Below are positions 30,164 through 41,124 of a DNA stretch of 64,000 bases, one piece after another (within the stretch, counting starts at the first letter, position 1; each line of letters starts with the position of its first letter). The translations under genes were made by a program, and so were the position numbers. The stretch is taken from the NCBI RefSeq assembly GCF_009789675.1, contig NZ_CP046913.1, positions 1,426,001-1,490,000 of the forward strand. The letters are read 5' to 3'. The notes under the pieces are model-generated. The model saw only the letters and a program-made list of their open reading frames with translations. It had not been told where the DNA came from and did no database searches. This DNA is from Paraburkholderia acidisoli. Its GTDB lineage: Bacteria; Pseudomonadota; Gammaproteobacteria; Burkholderiales; Burkholderiaceae.

Positions 30164-31747
30164 ATGCACGACAAAATCCTGATTCTCGACTTCGGCTCGC
30201 AAGTCACCCAACTCATCGCGCGTCGCGTGCGCGAAGCCCACGTTTATTCGGAAATCCATCCGTACGATGTCAGCGACGAGTTCGTTCGCGAATTCGCGCC
30301 GAAGGGCATCATCCTCTCGGGCGGCCCGAACTCCGTCACCGACCTCGACACGCCGCGCGCGCCGCAAGCCGTGTTCGAACTGGGCGTGCCGGTGCTCGGC
30401 ATCTGCTACGGCATGCAGACGATGGCCGAACAACTGGGCGGCAAGGTCGACGGCGGCCACGTGCGCGAATTCGGTTACGCCGAAGTGCGCGCGCGCAACC
30501 ACACGAGCTTCCTCAAGGACATCGAGGATTTCCGCACGAGCGAAGGCCACGGCATGCTCAAGGTGTGGATGAGCCACGGCGACAAGGTCACGCAAATGCC
30601 GGAAGGCTTCCAACTGATGGCGTCGACGGAATCCTGCCCGATCGCGGCGATGGCCGACGAGGCGCGCCACTTCTACGGCCTGCAATGGCACCCGGAAGTC
30701 ACGCACACGGTGCAGGGCCGCGCGATGCTCGAGCGCTTCGTGCTGGGTATCTGCCACGCGAAGGCCGACTGGGAAATGGGCCACTACATCGACGAAGCCG
30801 TCGAGAACATCCGCAAGCAGGTCGGCAACGAGCACGTCATTCTTGGCCTGTCGGGCGGCGTGGATTCGTCGGTGGCGGCGGCGCTGCTGCATCGCGCGAT
30901 CGGCGACCAGCTGACCTGCGTGTTCGTCGACCACGGTCTGCTGCGTCTGAACGAAGCCGAGCAGGTCATGTCGATGTTCGCGGACAACCTCGGCGTGAAG
31001 GTGATTCACGTCGACGCCAGCGAAGCCTTCATGTCGAAGCTCGCGGGCGTGACCGACCCGGAAGCGAAGCGCAAGATTATCGGCGCGGAATTCGTCGAAG
31101 TGTTCCAGGCCGAAGCGGGCAAGCTGACCGACGCGAAGTGGCTCGCGCAGGGCACGATCTACCCGGACGTGATCGAGTCGGCGGGCAAGGGCAAGAAGGC
31201 CGCGCACACGATCAAGAGCCACCACAACGTGGGCGGCCTGCCGGAAACGCTGAACCTCAAGCTGCTCGAACCGCTGCGCGAGTTGTTCAAGGACGAAGTG
31301 CGCGAACTGGGCGTGGCGCTCGGCCTGCCGCACAGCATGGTGTATCGCCATCCGTTCCCGGGCCCCGGCCTCGGCGTGCGCATTCTGGGCGAAGTGAAGC
31401 GCGATTTCGCGGATCTGCTGCGCCGCGCCGACGCCATCTTCATCGAAACGCTGCGCACCACCATCGACAAGGAAACCGGCAAGTCGTGGTACGACCTCAC
31501 GAGCCAGGCGTTCGCGGTGTTCCTGCCGGTGAAGAGCGTGGGCGTGATGGGCGACGGCCGCACCTACGAGTATGTCGTCGCGCTGCGCGCGGTGCAGACG
31601 CTCGACTTCATGACGGCGCACTGGGCGCATCTGCCGCACGACCTGCTGGGTCACGTGAGCAACCGCATCATCAATGAGGTGCGCGGGATCAATCGTGTGG
31701 TGTACGACATCTCGGGCAAACCGCCGGCGACGATCGAGTGGGAATAA
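30164..31747 (+). CDS. guaA: GMP synthase (glutamine-hydrolysing)
   Basis: Aminates XMP to GMP. It has 527 aa. The class I glutamine amidotransferase domain has the nucleophile in [10 protein letters not shown] (Cys81) and the His/Glu pair in [11 protein letters not shown]. The ATP pyrophosphatase domain has the PP-loop [13 protein letters not shown], and the dimerisation domain ends [11 protein letters not shown]. Starts [13 protein letters not shown]. Confidence 0.97.
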   Translation: MHDKILILDFGSQVTQLIARRVREAHVYSEIHPYDVSDEFVREFAPKGIILSGGPNSVTDLDTPRAPQAVFELGVPVLGICYGMQTMAEQLGGKVDGGHVREFGYAEVRARNHTSFLKDIEDFRTSEGHGMLKVWMSHGDKVTQMPEGFQLMASTESCPIAAMADEARHFYGLQWHPEVTHTVQGRAMLERFVLGICHAKADWEMGHYIDEAVENIRKQVGNEHVILGLSGGVDSSVAAALLHRAIGDQLTCVFVDHGLLRLNEAEQVMSMFADNLGVKVIHVDASEAFMSKLAGVTDPEAKRKIIGAEFVEVFQAEAGKLTDAKWLAQGTIYPDVIESAGKGKKAAHTIKSHHNVGGLPETLNLKLLEPLRELFKDEVRELGVALGLPHSMVYRHPFPGPGLGVRILGEVKRDFADLLRRADAIFIETLRTTIDKETGKSWYDLTSQAFAVFLPVKSVGVMGDGRTYEYVVALRAVQTLDFMTAHWAHLPHDLLGHVSNRIINEVRGINRVVYDISGKPPATIEWE

Positions 31748-31780
31748 GCGTTCGCCGCTGATGGCGGGAACGCATGAAGT

Positions 31781-31817
31781 AAAAAGCCCGGCGGGCGTCG
31801 TCCTGCCGGGCTTTTTT
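31781..31817 (+). terminator. Intrinsic terminator after guaA
   Basis: AAAAAGCCCGGCGGG, loop, CCTGCCGGGCTTTTTT: a long stem with one mismatch and a T6 tract, 34 nt after the guaA stop. Confidence 0.92.
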
Positions 31818-31844
31818 ATGCGCGCTTACGTTTAGCGGCGCATC

Positions 31845-32456
31845 ATGGCAACTCGTGCTCACGCGTACGCTGAGGTCGTTGTGTACCCACTCGCTCAACT
31901 CGCACTACCGGGATTCGAAGCGCCGCCCTCCGATGTCGTGCATCAGTTGTTTTTCGCGGTAATGCCCGACGCGAACACCGCCGCGAAGATCGAAGCATGC
32001 GCACGTCATTGGCAGTCCGAAATGGACGTGAAAGCCCGGCTGCTGCGCACCGAGCGCTTTCACATCACGCTGAATGTACTCGGCGCAGACTTGTACTTGC
32101 CACAGCAGTTGATTGACCGCGCACGGGCGGTCGCGGCAAGTCTGAATGCAGCGCCGTTCGAAGTCACGTTCGACCGCCTGGCTCACTTCGGTCGACAGTG
32201 GGTGCTGACCTCCAGCACCGGCCTCGAAGCCTTGATCGACTTTCAGCAAAAACTCGACAGTTTGCTCAAGCAATCGCATCTGAAAACCCGCAACGCACAC
32301 TTCACGCCGCATCTCACGCTGCTTTACCACAAACGCAAATTCCCCACGCGCGAGATCGAACCGATCACGTGGACGGTTCGCGAGTTCGTGCTGATCGACA
32401 GCTTGCAGGGCGAAACGCATTACGAGTACAAAGGGCGCTTCCCGTTGAACGGGTAA
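31845..32456 (+). CDS. thpR: 2'-5' RNA ligase-like / RNA 2',3'-cyclic phosphodiesterase (2H family)
   Basis: 203 aa of the LigT/ThpR 2H phosphoesterase family. Both catalytic HxTx tetrapeptides are visible: HITL in RTERFHITLNVLG and HLTL in FTPHLTLLYHKR. In the family the enzyme opens 2',3'-cyclic phosphates; the physiological substrate is unclear. A ~30-residue N-terminal extension precedes the domain (QLFFAVMPD). Stand-alone gene between two terminators. Confidence 0.85.
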   Translation: MATRAHAYAEVVVYPLAQLALPGFEAPPSDVVHQLFFAVMPDANTAAKIEACARHWQSEMDVKARLLRTERFHITLNVLGADLYLPQQLIDRARAVAASLNAAPFEVTFDRLAHFGRQWVLTSSTGLEALIDFQQKLDSLLKQSHLKTRNAHFTPHLTLLYHKRKFPTREIEPITWTVREFVLIDSLQGETHYEYKGRFPLNG

Positions 32457-32464
32457 CGTGCAAT

Positions 32465-32500
32465 AAAACAGGCGGTTCATCCCGCCGACTAAACCGCCTG
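32465..32500 (-). terminator. Terminator of the minus-strand ABC operon
   Basis: CAGGCGGTT (32469-32477) and AACCGCCTG (32492-32500) form a perfect 9-bp stem with a 14-nt loop. On the minus strand the stem is followed by TTTT, just after the substrate-binding protein stop at 32518. Confidence 0.75.
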
Positions 32501-32517
32501 CCCAGTCGCCGCCGCCC

Positions 32518-33510
32518 TCAATGCTTCAAACACGTATCCGCATTCTTCCACGTGCAGATGTCGAGGCCCGTGTGAACGATCGGCTTCACCGTCTTGCCCT
32601 CGGCGAGATCGCGCATCACCATCGCGGCCTGATAACCCATTTCCTCCGGCCGCTGCCCAACGAGCGCGTTGACCTTGTGGTCCTTGAGCGCCTGCAATTC
32701 CGGCCCGAGCGTATCCGCCGAAACGATCGCGAATTTGCCGCTCGCGATCTTGTCCATGATCGGCGCGACCACCTGCGAGTACGCCTGCGGTGCGAATAAT
32801 GGCCAGCCGCCTTCGAACACGAACGCGTCGAGCCCGCTGGCATTCGCCGTGAGCGTGTCCTGCATCATCTGATTGGCCTTGGCGGCGTCGTCGTTCACAT
32901 AGAGCGGACACGCGCTGATCTCGCGCCAGTTGTTCTCGCCAGCGAGCTTGGTCACGCCTTTCTTGCCGCTCAATGCGTCGCGCGTGCCCTGGGCGCGCTG
33001 GTTGATGTTTTCGGCCGCCGGGTTGCCCATCACGAGGCAGATGTTGCCGCCTTTCGGCATCAGCGCCTTGAGTTGCTCGCCGAGCTTCACGCCGAGTTCG
33101 TAGTTGTCGGTGCCCACGTACGATTTGCGCAGCGACTGGTCCTTGGGCAGGAGATCGGCGTCGGCGGTGATGATCGGGATCTTCGTGTTGCGCCGGCGGA
33201 TCACTTCGGCAATCGCGGGCGCGTTCGACGGCGAGATCGCGATCGCCGAAACGCCTTTCGTCAGCAGGTCGTCGATGATCTGCACTTCGGCGCTTTCGTC
33301 GGCGGCGGTCGCCGGACCCGTGTAGTAGCAGGTGAAGCCTTGCTTGCTCAGCTCCTTGTTGGCGCGATCGCATCCTTGATGCATCAGGTCGAAGTAGGGG
33401 TTGTCGAGGCCCTTCACGACCAGTGCGAGGGTCTTGTCGGCGGCGAACGCGGAGGAGGCCAGCATGGCGAGCCCTCCGATCGCAGCAATGCACATCCACG
33501 TCTTCCTCAT
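32518..33510 (-). CDS. Periplasmic substrate-binding protein of a CUT2-type (sugar) ABC transporter
   Basis: 330 aa with a signal peptide (cut near SSAFA-ADK) and the RbsB-like type I periplasmic fold (LALVVKGLDNPYFDLMHQGC; ISPSNAPAIAEVIRRRN; VGTDNYELGVKLGEQL). It is the last gene of a minus-strand ATPase-permease-SBP unit. The substrate is probably a sugar or polyol; no sequence feature names it. Several Cys residues (C49, C61, and a pair near the C-terminus, ICTWKNADTC) are unusual for the family and may form disulfides. Confidence 0.88.
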   Translation of the reverse strand: MRKTWMCIAAIGGLAMLASSAFAADKTLALVVKGLDNPYFDLMHQGCDRANKELSKQGFTCYYTGPATAADESAEVQIIDDLLTKGVSAIAISPSNAPAIAEVIRRRNTKIPIITADADLLPKDQSLRKSYVGTDNYELGVKLGEQLKALMPKGGNICLVMGNPAAENINQRAQGTRDALSGKKGVTKLAGENNWREISACPLYVNDDAAKANQMMQDTLTANASGLDAFVFEGGWPLFAPQAYSQVVAPIMDKIASGKFAIVSADTLGPELQALKDHKVNALVGQRPEEMGYQAAMVMRDLAEGKTVKPIVHTGLDICTWKNADTCLKH

Positions 33511-33684
33511 GGCTTCCTCCGGTTCGGCGCCGCGGTGAGCGGCACGCGTGTCTCGTTGCGCTTTCGTGATGTCGTGAAGTTGTATCGTCGATCGACTTCT
33601 CTTGCCGCGACCGGATTCGCCGCCCGGTCATGCTGCGCCTCCCACCGCACGCGAAGCGCAAGGCGCGCCGCGCACGGAGTCCTG

Positions 33685-34710
33685 CTAACTGCGCTCGCGG
33701 TCGCCGCCGAGCCGGTTGAACAGCACCGCGACGATGATGAACGAGCCGACGACCGTGCCCTGCCAGAACGAGTCCACGCCGAGCAGGATCAAGCTATTGC
33801 GGATGACTTCGATGAGCGCCGCGCCCACGACGGTGCCGAACGCGCTGCCGATGCCGCCCATCAGATTCGTGCCGCCGATCACGGTCGCCGCGATCACGCG
33901 CAACTCGTCGCCGGTGCCGAGGCCCGTGGTCACCGCGCCGAGCCAGCCCACTTCGAGGATCGCCGCCACGCCCGCCATGAGGCCACCGAGCACGTAGACG
34001 GAACAGATCACGCCGCGCACCGGCACGCCCGTGAGCCGGGCCGCGTGCCGGTTGCCGCCAACCGCGAATACATACCGGCCCCAGCGCGTGTAGGTGAACG
34101 CGAACCAGAACAGCAGGGCGAGGACGATGAGAAACCACACGGGATTCGCCACGCCGAGCGTCGAGCCGCCGCCGAGCGCGAGCAGCTTGCTGCCGTCGGG
34201 GCCGAAGTCGAAGATCGTACGGCTGCGCGAGATCACCAGCGCGAGGCTGCGGCCCACGCTCAGCATGCCGAGCGTGACGACGAAGGGCTGCATGTCGAGA
34301 TAGGCGATCAGCACGCCGTTCACGAGTCCGACGAGTCCGGCGGTGAGCAGCGCCATGCCGATGCCGGCCCACAGCGGCCAGCCCGCGTTCATCACGACGG
34401 AGAGCACGATGCCGCTGATGCCGATCGTCGAGCCCACCGAAATGTCGATGCCGCCCGTGACGATCACCGCCATCATCCCCAGCGCGACGATGGCGACGAA
34501 CGCGAAATTGCGCGTAACGTTGAAGAGGTTTTGCTGCGTCGCGAAACTGCTGGTCGCGAACGACAGCACGACGCACGCGACGACGGTCGCGAGCACGACC
34601 CAGAACACCTGGCTCGCGAGCATCTGCGTCCAGCGCGTGTGGGTTTTCGCGGCCTGCGGGTCGTCGAGCAGGGTCGGCATGGAACCGGGCCTTTCCGGCG
34701 CATCGTTCAA
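33685..34710 (-). CDS. CUT2-type ABC transporter permease (RbsC-like)
   Basis: 341 aa with about ten membrane segments and the BPD_transp_2 signature (GMMAVIVTGGIDISVGSTIG; EVGWLGAVTTGLGTGDELRV; IAATVIGGTNLMGGIGS). It forms the inner-membrane channel with the neighbouring ATPase and binding protein. The hydrophilic N-terminal ~45 residues are longer than in RbsC. 110 bp downstream of the ATPase gene. Confidence 0.9.
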   Translation of the reverse strand: MNDAPERPGSMPTLLDDPQAAKTHTRWTQMLASQVFWVVLATVVACVVLSFATSSFATQQNLFNVTRNFAFVAIVALGMMAVIVTGGIDISVGSTIGISGIVLSVVMNAGWPLWAGIGMALLTAGLVGLVNGVLIAYLDMQPFVVTLGMLSVGRSLALVISRSRTIFDFGPDGSKLLALGGGSTLGVANPVWFLIVLALLFWFAFTYTRWGRYVFAVGGNRHAARLTGVPVRGVICSVYVLGGLMAGVAAILEVGWLGAVTTGLGTGDELRVIAATVIGGTNLMGGIGSAFGTVVGAALIEVIRNSLILLGVDSFWQGTVVGSFIIVAVLFNRLGGDRERS

Positions 34711-34820
34711 TTGATTCGTCTCCTCGGGGGCGCCTCGTTCGCCGCTGGCGGGCGGCCGGGTTCAGCGTTATCGGCAAATATCGGCAACAGTCGGCAACCA
34801 TCAACGGCAATCGGCGCGCT

Positions 34821-35561
34821 TCAGGCGGCGGCGATCGCTCCCGTGATGAGGCCGGTGACTTCTTCCGGCGACGAGGCCGCGGTGAGCTTGTCGGCGACCT
34901 TGCGGCCGCGCCGCATGACCACCACGCGATGCGCCACCTCGAACACGTCGGGCATGCGGTGGCTGATGAGGATCACGGCGATGCCATGCTCGGAGAGTCG
35001 CTTGATGAGTTCGAGCACTTCGGCGACCTGGCGCACGCTGATCGCGGCCGTGGGTTCGTCCATGATGACGAGCCGCGCGTCGGACAAGCGCGTGCGCGCG
35101 ATCGCCACGGCCTGGCGCTGGCCGCCGGACATCTGCCGCACGAGATCGCGCGGGCGCGTCTCCGACTTGAGTTCCTTGAACAGCTCGCCCGCGCGGCGGT
35201 ACATGGCCGCGTGATCGAGCACGCGGAACGGCCAGATGCCGATGCGCGGCTCGCGGCCGAGAAAGACGTTGGCGGCCGCCGTGAGGTTGTCGCAGAGGGC
35301 GAGATCCTGATAGACGACTTCGATGCCTTTGGCGCGGGCGTCGACGGGCTTGTGGAAATGGACGGGCGCGCCGTCGATGAGGATGTCGCCGTGAGAGGGC
35401 GGAAAGTTGCCCGCGATGACCTTGACGAGCGTGGACTTGCCGGCGCCGTTGTCGCCCATGAGCCCGACCACCTGGCCCGGCTCCAGGCTCAAGGTCACGT
35501 CGTTCAGCGCGTGGATCGCGCCGAAATGCCGGGAAACGCCTCGGAGCTCAAGAAGACTCAT
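34821..35561 (-). CDS. Single-domain ABC transporter ATPase (FrcA-like)
   Basis: 246 aa with Walker A GDNGAGKST, signature MSGGQRQAVAIAR, Walker B LVIMDEPTAA and the H-loop ISHRM. RbsA-type CUT2 ATPases carry two such domains (~500 aa); this one has a single domain, like FrcA of the rhizobial fructose transporter, and would work as a homodimer. ATG at 35561 (MSLLELRGVSRHFG); longer upstream readings are rejected. First gene of the operon. Confidence 0.9.
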   Translation of the reverse strand: MSLLELRGVSRHFGAIHALNDVTLSLEPGQVVGLMGDNGAGKSTLVKVIAGNFPPSHGDILIDGAPVHFHKPVDARAKGIEVVYQDLALCDNLTAAANVFLGREPRIGIWPFRVLDHAAMYRRAGELFKELKSETRPRDLVRQMSGGQRQAVAIARTRLSDARLVIMDEPTAAISVRQVAEVLELIKRLSEHGIAVILISHRMPDVFEVAHRVVVMRRGRKVADKLTAASSPEEVTGLITGAIAAA

Positions 35562-35643
35562 GGACTGTCGCGCTCGCTCTCGTGGGGCCGGCCGGCGATT
35601 GCAACGCGGGCGGGACGGCCGATAGACGTGCTGATCAGGATAT

Positions 35644-35672
35644 TTTTTAGAGCACGCCGGGGCTTTTAGCAA
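35644..35672 (-). promoter_or_regulatory. Candidate promoter of the ABC operon
   Basis: On the minus strand TTGCTA (35672-35667), 17-bp spacer, TAAAAA (35649-35644), about 83 nt upstream of the ATPase start. Matches are 4 of 6 in each hexamer. Confidence 0.35.
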
Positions 35673-35797
35673 GACTATTTCATTCGGGCCGCGGGCGAGG
35701 CTGCTGGCGGGCCGTCGATGAGATAAAATTGCGTTTTGGCCGAAGCGCCGCGCTAGCCGGGCTTTGGCCGGGATCGAGCAGGATCGGCGCCGCGCGT

Positions 35798-36271
35798 TCA
35801 GGCCTCGAGCGGCATGGCGCTCGTGCCTTTGAGTTCGTCGAGACAGACGATCGACTGCGCGCTGCTCACGCCGGGCGCGCGCATCAACGTATCGAGCAGG
35901 AATTCGGAAAGCGCCTTGAGATCGCGCGCCACCACCTTCAGCACGTAGTCGATATCGCCCGTCACCGAATAGCACTCCTGCACCTGCGGCAACGTCGCGA
36001 CCAGTTCCTTGAACTTGACGAGCTCGCGCATTTGCCCGCGCTCCATCGTCACCTGAATGAACGCCACCACGCCAAAGCCGAGCGCCTGGGCGTCGAGCCG
36101 CGTTTCGTAGCGCCGGATCACGCCGAGTTCTTCCAGCCGGCGATGACGCCGCAGCGTTTGCGCGGGCGAAAGCTTGATGGCGGCCGCGAGGTCGAGGTTG
36201 GAGGCGCGACCGTGCTCCTGAAGCGCGGCGAGGAGCCGCATGTCGATCGCGTCGAGCGAGAGGTTTTGCAT
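35798..36271 (-). CDS. Lrp/AsnC-family transcriptional regulator
   Basis: 157 aa. The N-terminal helix-turn-helix (LDAIDMRLLAALQEHGRASN; LSPAQTLRRHRRLEELGVIR) is followed by the C-terminal RAM/AsnC ligand domain (ECYSVTGDIDYVLKVVARDL). Divergent from an aromatic-type amino acid permease and tyrB, so it probably senses an amino acid and controls them. The 256-bp shared upstream region has a TACACT -10-like element near 36367. Confidence 0.92.
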   Translation of the reverse strand: MQNLSLDAIDMRLLAALQEHGRASNLDLAAAIKLSPAQTLRRHRRLEELGVIRRYETRLDAQALGFGVVAFIQVTMERGQMRELVKFKELVATLPQVQECYSVTGDIDYVLKVVARDLKALSEFLLDTLMRAPGVSSAQSIVCLDELKGTSAMPLEA

Positions 36272-36527
36272 TTATCTTGCCTGAAACGGGTTCAAAGCGA
36301 GAACAAATTGTACCAATGAGGGTTTGTCAGCGTACCAGATGAAATCTTATTTTTTAGCGCCGACGCTACACTGGGCGCACTCCGTCGGGCTGTCGGCCTA
36401 TTCCGACGGGCAACAACGCGCGCCGGCGCACAAGGTTGCGCGCGCAATTTTATTTCACGAAGCGGTGCGAGCGTTCTACCCGGATGCTTCGACGTCGTTT
36501 CGATAGAGCGGAGACAGGAAGAGACAC

Positions 36528-37952
36528 ATGGTTTCAGACGACAAGCGTGACCCCCAGACCACGCACGACCTGCCTGACGAGCGCAGCGGCCATCTCAAAC
36601 GCGGCCTGAAGAATCGCCACATCCAGCTGATCGCGCTGGGTGGCGCGATCGGCACGGGCCTCTTTCTCGGCATCGCGCAAACCATCCAGACGGCCGGCCC
36701 CTCGGTGCTGCTCGGCTACGGCCTCGCGGGCATCGTCGCGTTCTTCATCATGCGGCAACTGGGCGAGATGGTCGTGGACGAGCCCGTGGCCGGTTCGTTC
36801 AGCTATTTCGCCGACAAATACATGGGCCCGTTCGCGGGCTTCCTCTCGGGCTGGAACTACTGGGTGCTCTACGTGCTGGTGAGCATGGCGGAGCTGTCGG
36901 CGGTCGGCATCTACATGCACTACTGGTGGCCGGCGCTCCCCACGTGGGTTTCGGCGCTGGTGTTCTTCGTCGTCATCAACGGCATTAACCTCACGAGCGT
37001 GAAGTCGTACGGCGAGCTCGAGTTCTGGTTCGCCATCATCAAGGTGCTGGCCATCGTGGGCATGATCGGCTTCGGCGGCTGGCTGCTGGTGTCGGGTTCG
37101 GCCGGTCCGGAAGCGGGCGTGTCGAACCTGTGGCGCAACGGCGGCTTCTTCCCGCACGGCGTCACGGGTCTCGTCATGTCGATGGCGGTCGTGATGTTCT
37201 CGTTCGGCGGGCTCGAACTGGTCGGTATCACCGCCGCGGAAGCCGACGATCCCTCGCACAGCATCCCGCGCGCGACCAATCAGGTCATCTACCGCATCCT
37301 GATTTTCTACATCGGCGCGCTCGGCGTGCTGCTCTCGCTGTATCCGTGGCAGAAGGTGGTGGCGGGCGGCAGTCCGTTCGTGCTGATCTTCCACGCGATG
37401 AACAGCGAACTCGTGGCCAACGTGCTCAATCTCGTCGTGCTCACCGCCGCGCTTTCCGTCTACAACAGCGGCGTGTATTGCAACAGCCGCATGCTCTACG
37501 GTCTCGCGCAGCAGGGCAACGCGCCCAGGGCGCTGCTCAAGGTCAGCCGGCGCGGCATTCCGCTGGCGGCGCTCGGCGTTTCGGCTCTCGCCACGGCGGC
37601 CTGCGTGGTCATCAACTACTTCATGCCGGGCAAGGCGTTCGAACTGCTGATGGGGCTCGTGGTATCGGCGCTCATCATCAACTGGGCGATGATCAGCCTG
37701 ATCCATCTGAAGTTCCGCCGCGACAAGGCGCGCGCCGGTGAGACGACCGCGTTCCGCAGCCTCGGCTATCCGCTCACGAATTACGTGTGTCTCGTGTTCC
37801 TCGCGGGCGTTCTCGTTGTAATGTATCTGATTCCGGATTTGCGGATTTCCGTGTACCTGATTCCGGTGTGGCTGGGCGTGCTGGCGGTGGCGTACCGCCT
37901 GTGGTGCCGCAAGGCCGCGCCAACGCTGCAACGCGGCATGCCCGCGCGCTGA
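36528..37952 (+). CDS. Amino acid permease of the APC superfamily (AroP/PheP-like)
   Basis: 474 aa, twelve predicted membrane segments. The amino acid transporter signature is at the start of the transmembrane domain (RHIQLIALGGAIGTGLFLGI), with the FSFGGLELVGITAAEADDP loop. Proton-driven uptake; aromatic specificity is inferred from overall similarity and from the aromatic aminotransferase gene 157 bp downstream. Confidence 0.88.
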   Translation: MVSDDKRDPQTTHDLPDERSGHLKRGLKNRHIQLIALGGAIGTGLFLGIAQTIQTAGPSVLLGYGLAGIVAFFIMRQLGEMVVDEPVAGSFSYFADKYMGPFAGFLSGWNYWVLYVLVSMAELSAVGIYMHYWWPALPTWVSALVFFVVINGINLTSVKSYGELEFWFAIIKVLAIVGMIGFGGWLLVSGSAGPEAGVSNLWRNGGFFPHGVTGLVMSMAVVMFSFGGLELVGITAAEADDPSHSIPRATNQVIYRILIFYIGALGVLLSLYPWQKVVAGGSPFVLIFHAMNSELVANVLNLVVLTAALSVYNSGVYCNSRMLYGLAQQGNAPRALLKVSRRGIPLAALGVSALATAACVVINYFMPGKAFELLMGLVVSALIINWAMISLIHLKFRRDKARAGETTAFRSLGYPLTNYVCLVFLAGVLVVMYLIPDLRISVYLIPVWLGVLAVAYRLWCRKAAPTLQRGMPAR

Positions 37953-38109
37953 GCCTGGATTCGCGCCGCGCTGCACCACGCCAAGTGTCGATGGCGATGT
38001 CGACCTCGCGGGCGCAGCGCCCGGCAGCGTCAGGCTGCACCGTACCTCGCGTCGCGCAGTGAACCGATTGAACCGAGTGAACCGATTTTCTTCCTGAAGA
38101 GCTGACAGC

Positions 38110-39306
38110 ATGTTCGAACATATCGATGCCTATCCCGGCGACCCGATCCTCTCGCTCAACGAGAATTTCCAGAAGGACCCGCGTCAGAACAAGGTCAATC
38201 TGAGCATTGGCATCTATTTCGACGACGAAGGCCGTCTGCCGGTCATGAAGGCCGTTCACGAAGCCGAGGCCGCGCTGCTCGCAGAACCGGGCGCGAAACC
38301 GTATCTGCCGATGGCGGGCTTCGCGCAGTATCGCGACGCGGTGCAGCAACTCGTGTTCGGCGCGGCGTGCCCGTCGCGCGCGGCCAACCGTATCGCGACC
38401 GTGCAGACGCTCGGCGGTTCGGGCGCGCTCAAGGTGGGTGCCGATTTCATCAAGCGCTATTTCCCGGCGAGCCAGGTGTGGGTGAGCGACCCGACGTGGG
38501 AAAACCATCGCTTCATCTTCGAGCGCGCGGGCTTCACGGTGAACACCTACCCGTACTACGACGAGGCGACCGGCGGGCTGAAGTTCGACGCGATGCTCTC
38601 GGCCATCGACGCGCTGCCCGCGAAGAGCATCGTGCTGCTGCACGCGTGCTGTCATAACCCCACCGGCGTCGATCTCGACCGCGCGCAGTGGGAGCAACTG
38701 ATCGACGTGCTGCAAAAGCGCGACCTGCTGCCGTTCGTCGACATGGCGTACCAGGGCTTCGGCGCGGGTCTCGACGACGACGCCTTCGCGGTGCGCGAAC
38801 TCTCGAAGCGTGGCGTGCCGGCGTTCGTGGCCAATTCGTTCTCGAAGAACTTCTCGCTCTACGGCGAGCGCTGCGGCGGCCTGCACGTGATCTGCGAAGA
38901 CGCGGCAGCGGCCGACCGCGTGCTCGGTCAGCTCACGGGTTCCGTGCGCTCGAACTACAGCAATCCGCCCACGCACGGCGCGAAGATCGTCACGCGCGTG
39001 TTGAGCACGCCGGCGCTCAAGCAGTCGTGGGAGCAGGAACTCACGGCCATGTGCGAGCGCATCGCGCGCATGCGCGTGGCGATTCACGACGGCCTGCGCG
39101 CGCACGCGAGCGAAGCGGCGCTCGCGCGTTACGTGAAGCAGCGCGGCATGTTCACGTACACGGGCCTGAGCGAGAAGCAGGTCGAGCGTCTCAAGGAAGA
39201 GTTCGGCGTGTACATCCTGCGTTCGGGCCGCATGTGCGTGGCCGGTCTCAACGAGAAGAACGTGAGCGTGGTCGTGGACGCGGTCGGCAAGGTGATGAAG
39301 GACTGA
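38110..39306 (+). CDS. tyrB: Aromatic amino acid aminotransferase (aspartate aminotransferase fold, class Ia)
   Basis: 398 aa, PLP-dependent. The Schiff-base Lys is in ANSFSKNFSLYGERCGGL (K246). HACCHNPTGVDLD (Asn/Pro of the PLP site), the substrate Arg region SGRMCVAGL near the C-terminus, and GPSGGxx-type TLGGSGAL are visible. Aspartate versus aromatic specificity cannot be settled by eye; the permease next door favours aromatic. Confidence 0.88.
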   Translation: MFEHIDAYPGDPILSLNENFQKDPRQNKVNLSIGIYFDDEGRLPVMKAVHEAEAALLAEPGAKPYLPMAGFAQYRDAVQQLVFGAACPSRAANRIATVQTLGGSGALKVGADFIKRYFPASQVWVSDPTWENHRFIFERAGFTVNTYPYYDEATGGLKFDAMLSAIDALPAKSIVLLHACCHNPTGVDLDRAQWEQLIDVLQKRDLLPFVDMAYQGFGAGLDDDAFAVRELSKRGVPAFVANSFSKNFSLYGERCGGLHVICEDAAAADRVLGQLTGSVRSNYSNPPTHGAKIVTRVLSTPALKQSWEQELTAMCERIARMRVAIHDGLRAHASEAALARYVKQRGMFTYTGLSEKQVERLKEEFGVYILRSGRMCVAGLNEKNVSVVVDAVGKVMKD

Positions 39307-39418
39307 GCGATCTAAAGGCGAGGGCTTCGTGATTCGTGACGCGGCCCTCGATCGACGAAAGCTGGAAACGCCGCTGGCGGCCCGCGAAGTTGCGGGTTCA
39401 TCAGCGGCGTTGTTGCGT

Positions 39419-39586
39419 TCAGAAGCGGAAACTGGTGCCGCATCCGCCGAAGAAGCCGCCGCCGCTCGCGCCGGCGCCGCCGCAGAAGACGCCGCAGCCC
39501 GTGAGGCTGGCGGCTACGAGCAGGCCGAGCGCGGCGAGGCGCAGGTGGCGCAGCGTGATGGCGGTTAGGGAAGGGCGTGGGTTCAT
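39419..39586 (-). CDS. Small Cys/Gly-rich lipoprotein
   Basis: 55 codons. Start ATG at 39586 (MNPRPSLTAITLRHLRLAAL), hydrophobic signal GLLVAASL, lipobox L-T-G-C with the lipidated Cys at residue 31. The mature part is only 25 residues, Gly/Cys/Phe-rich (CGVFCGGAGASGGGFFGGCG, end TSFRF). The lipobox and stop placement support a real gene. The opposite strand contains an Ala/Glu-rich reading that I regard as a shadow. Function unknown. The flank 39587-39827 holds its upstream region. Confidence 0.65.
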   Translation of the reverse strand: MNPRPSLTAITLRHLRLAALGLLVAASLTGCGVFCGGAGASGGGFFGGCGTSFRF

Positions 39587-39827
39587 CGTCGAGCACCGGA
39601 AAATTGCGCAGAGCGGTTCAGGCTACGCCTATTGCGCGAGCGGTTCCATCGGACGATTCCAGGTTTCGACGGCGAAACGATGCGTCACGAATCATTTGGC
39701 ATCAATCGTCAGGGTTGTCAAGTTGTCAGAAGCAGATGACGCACATGTCAGAAGTGTGGCGGGAAGCGGGCGGTTTTTCAGGAATTACCCTGATAGAATG
39801 CGTGGGCCGCAACGTAGTGGATTGCCG

Positions 39828-41060
<1,233 letters not shown>

Positions 41061-41124
41061 GCAAGCGCCAGCCCGGCCAATCCGACGAAGCCGGAATCCC
41101 GCTTCAGGCTAACTTCGCATCGAC

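Noticed and set aside
39329..39568. Plus-strand Ala/Glu-rich 79-codon reading after tyrB
   Set aside because: It is antisense to the lipoprotein gene and is an Ala/Glu/Arg low-complexity shadow; the minus strand has a lipobox.
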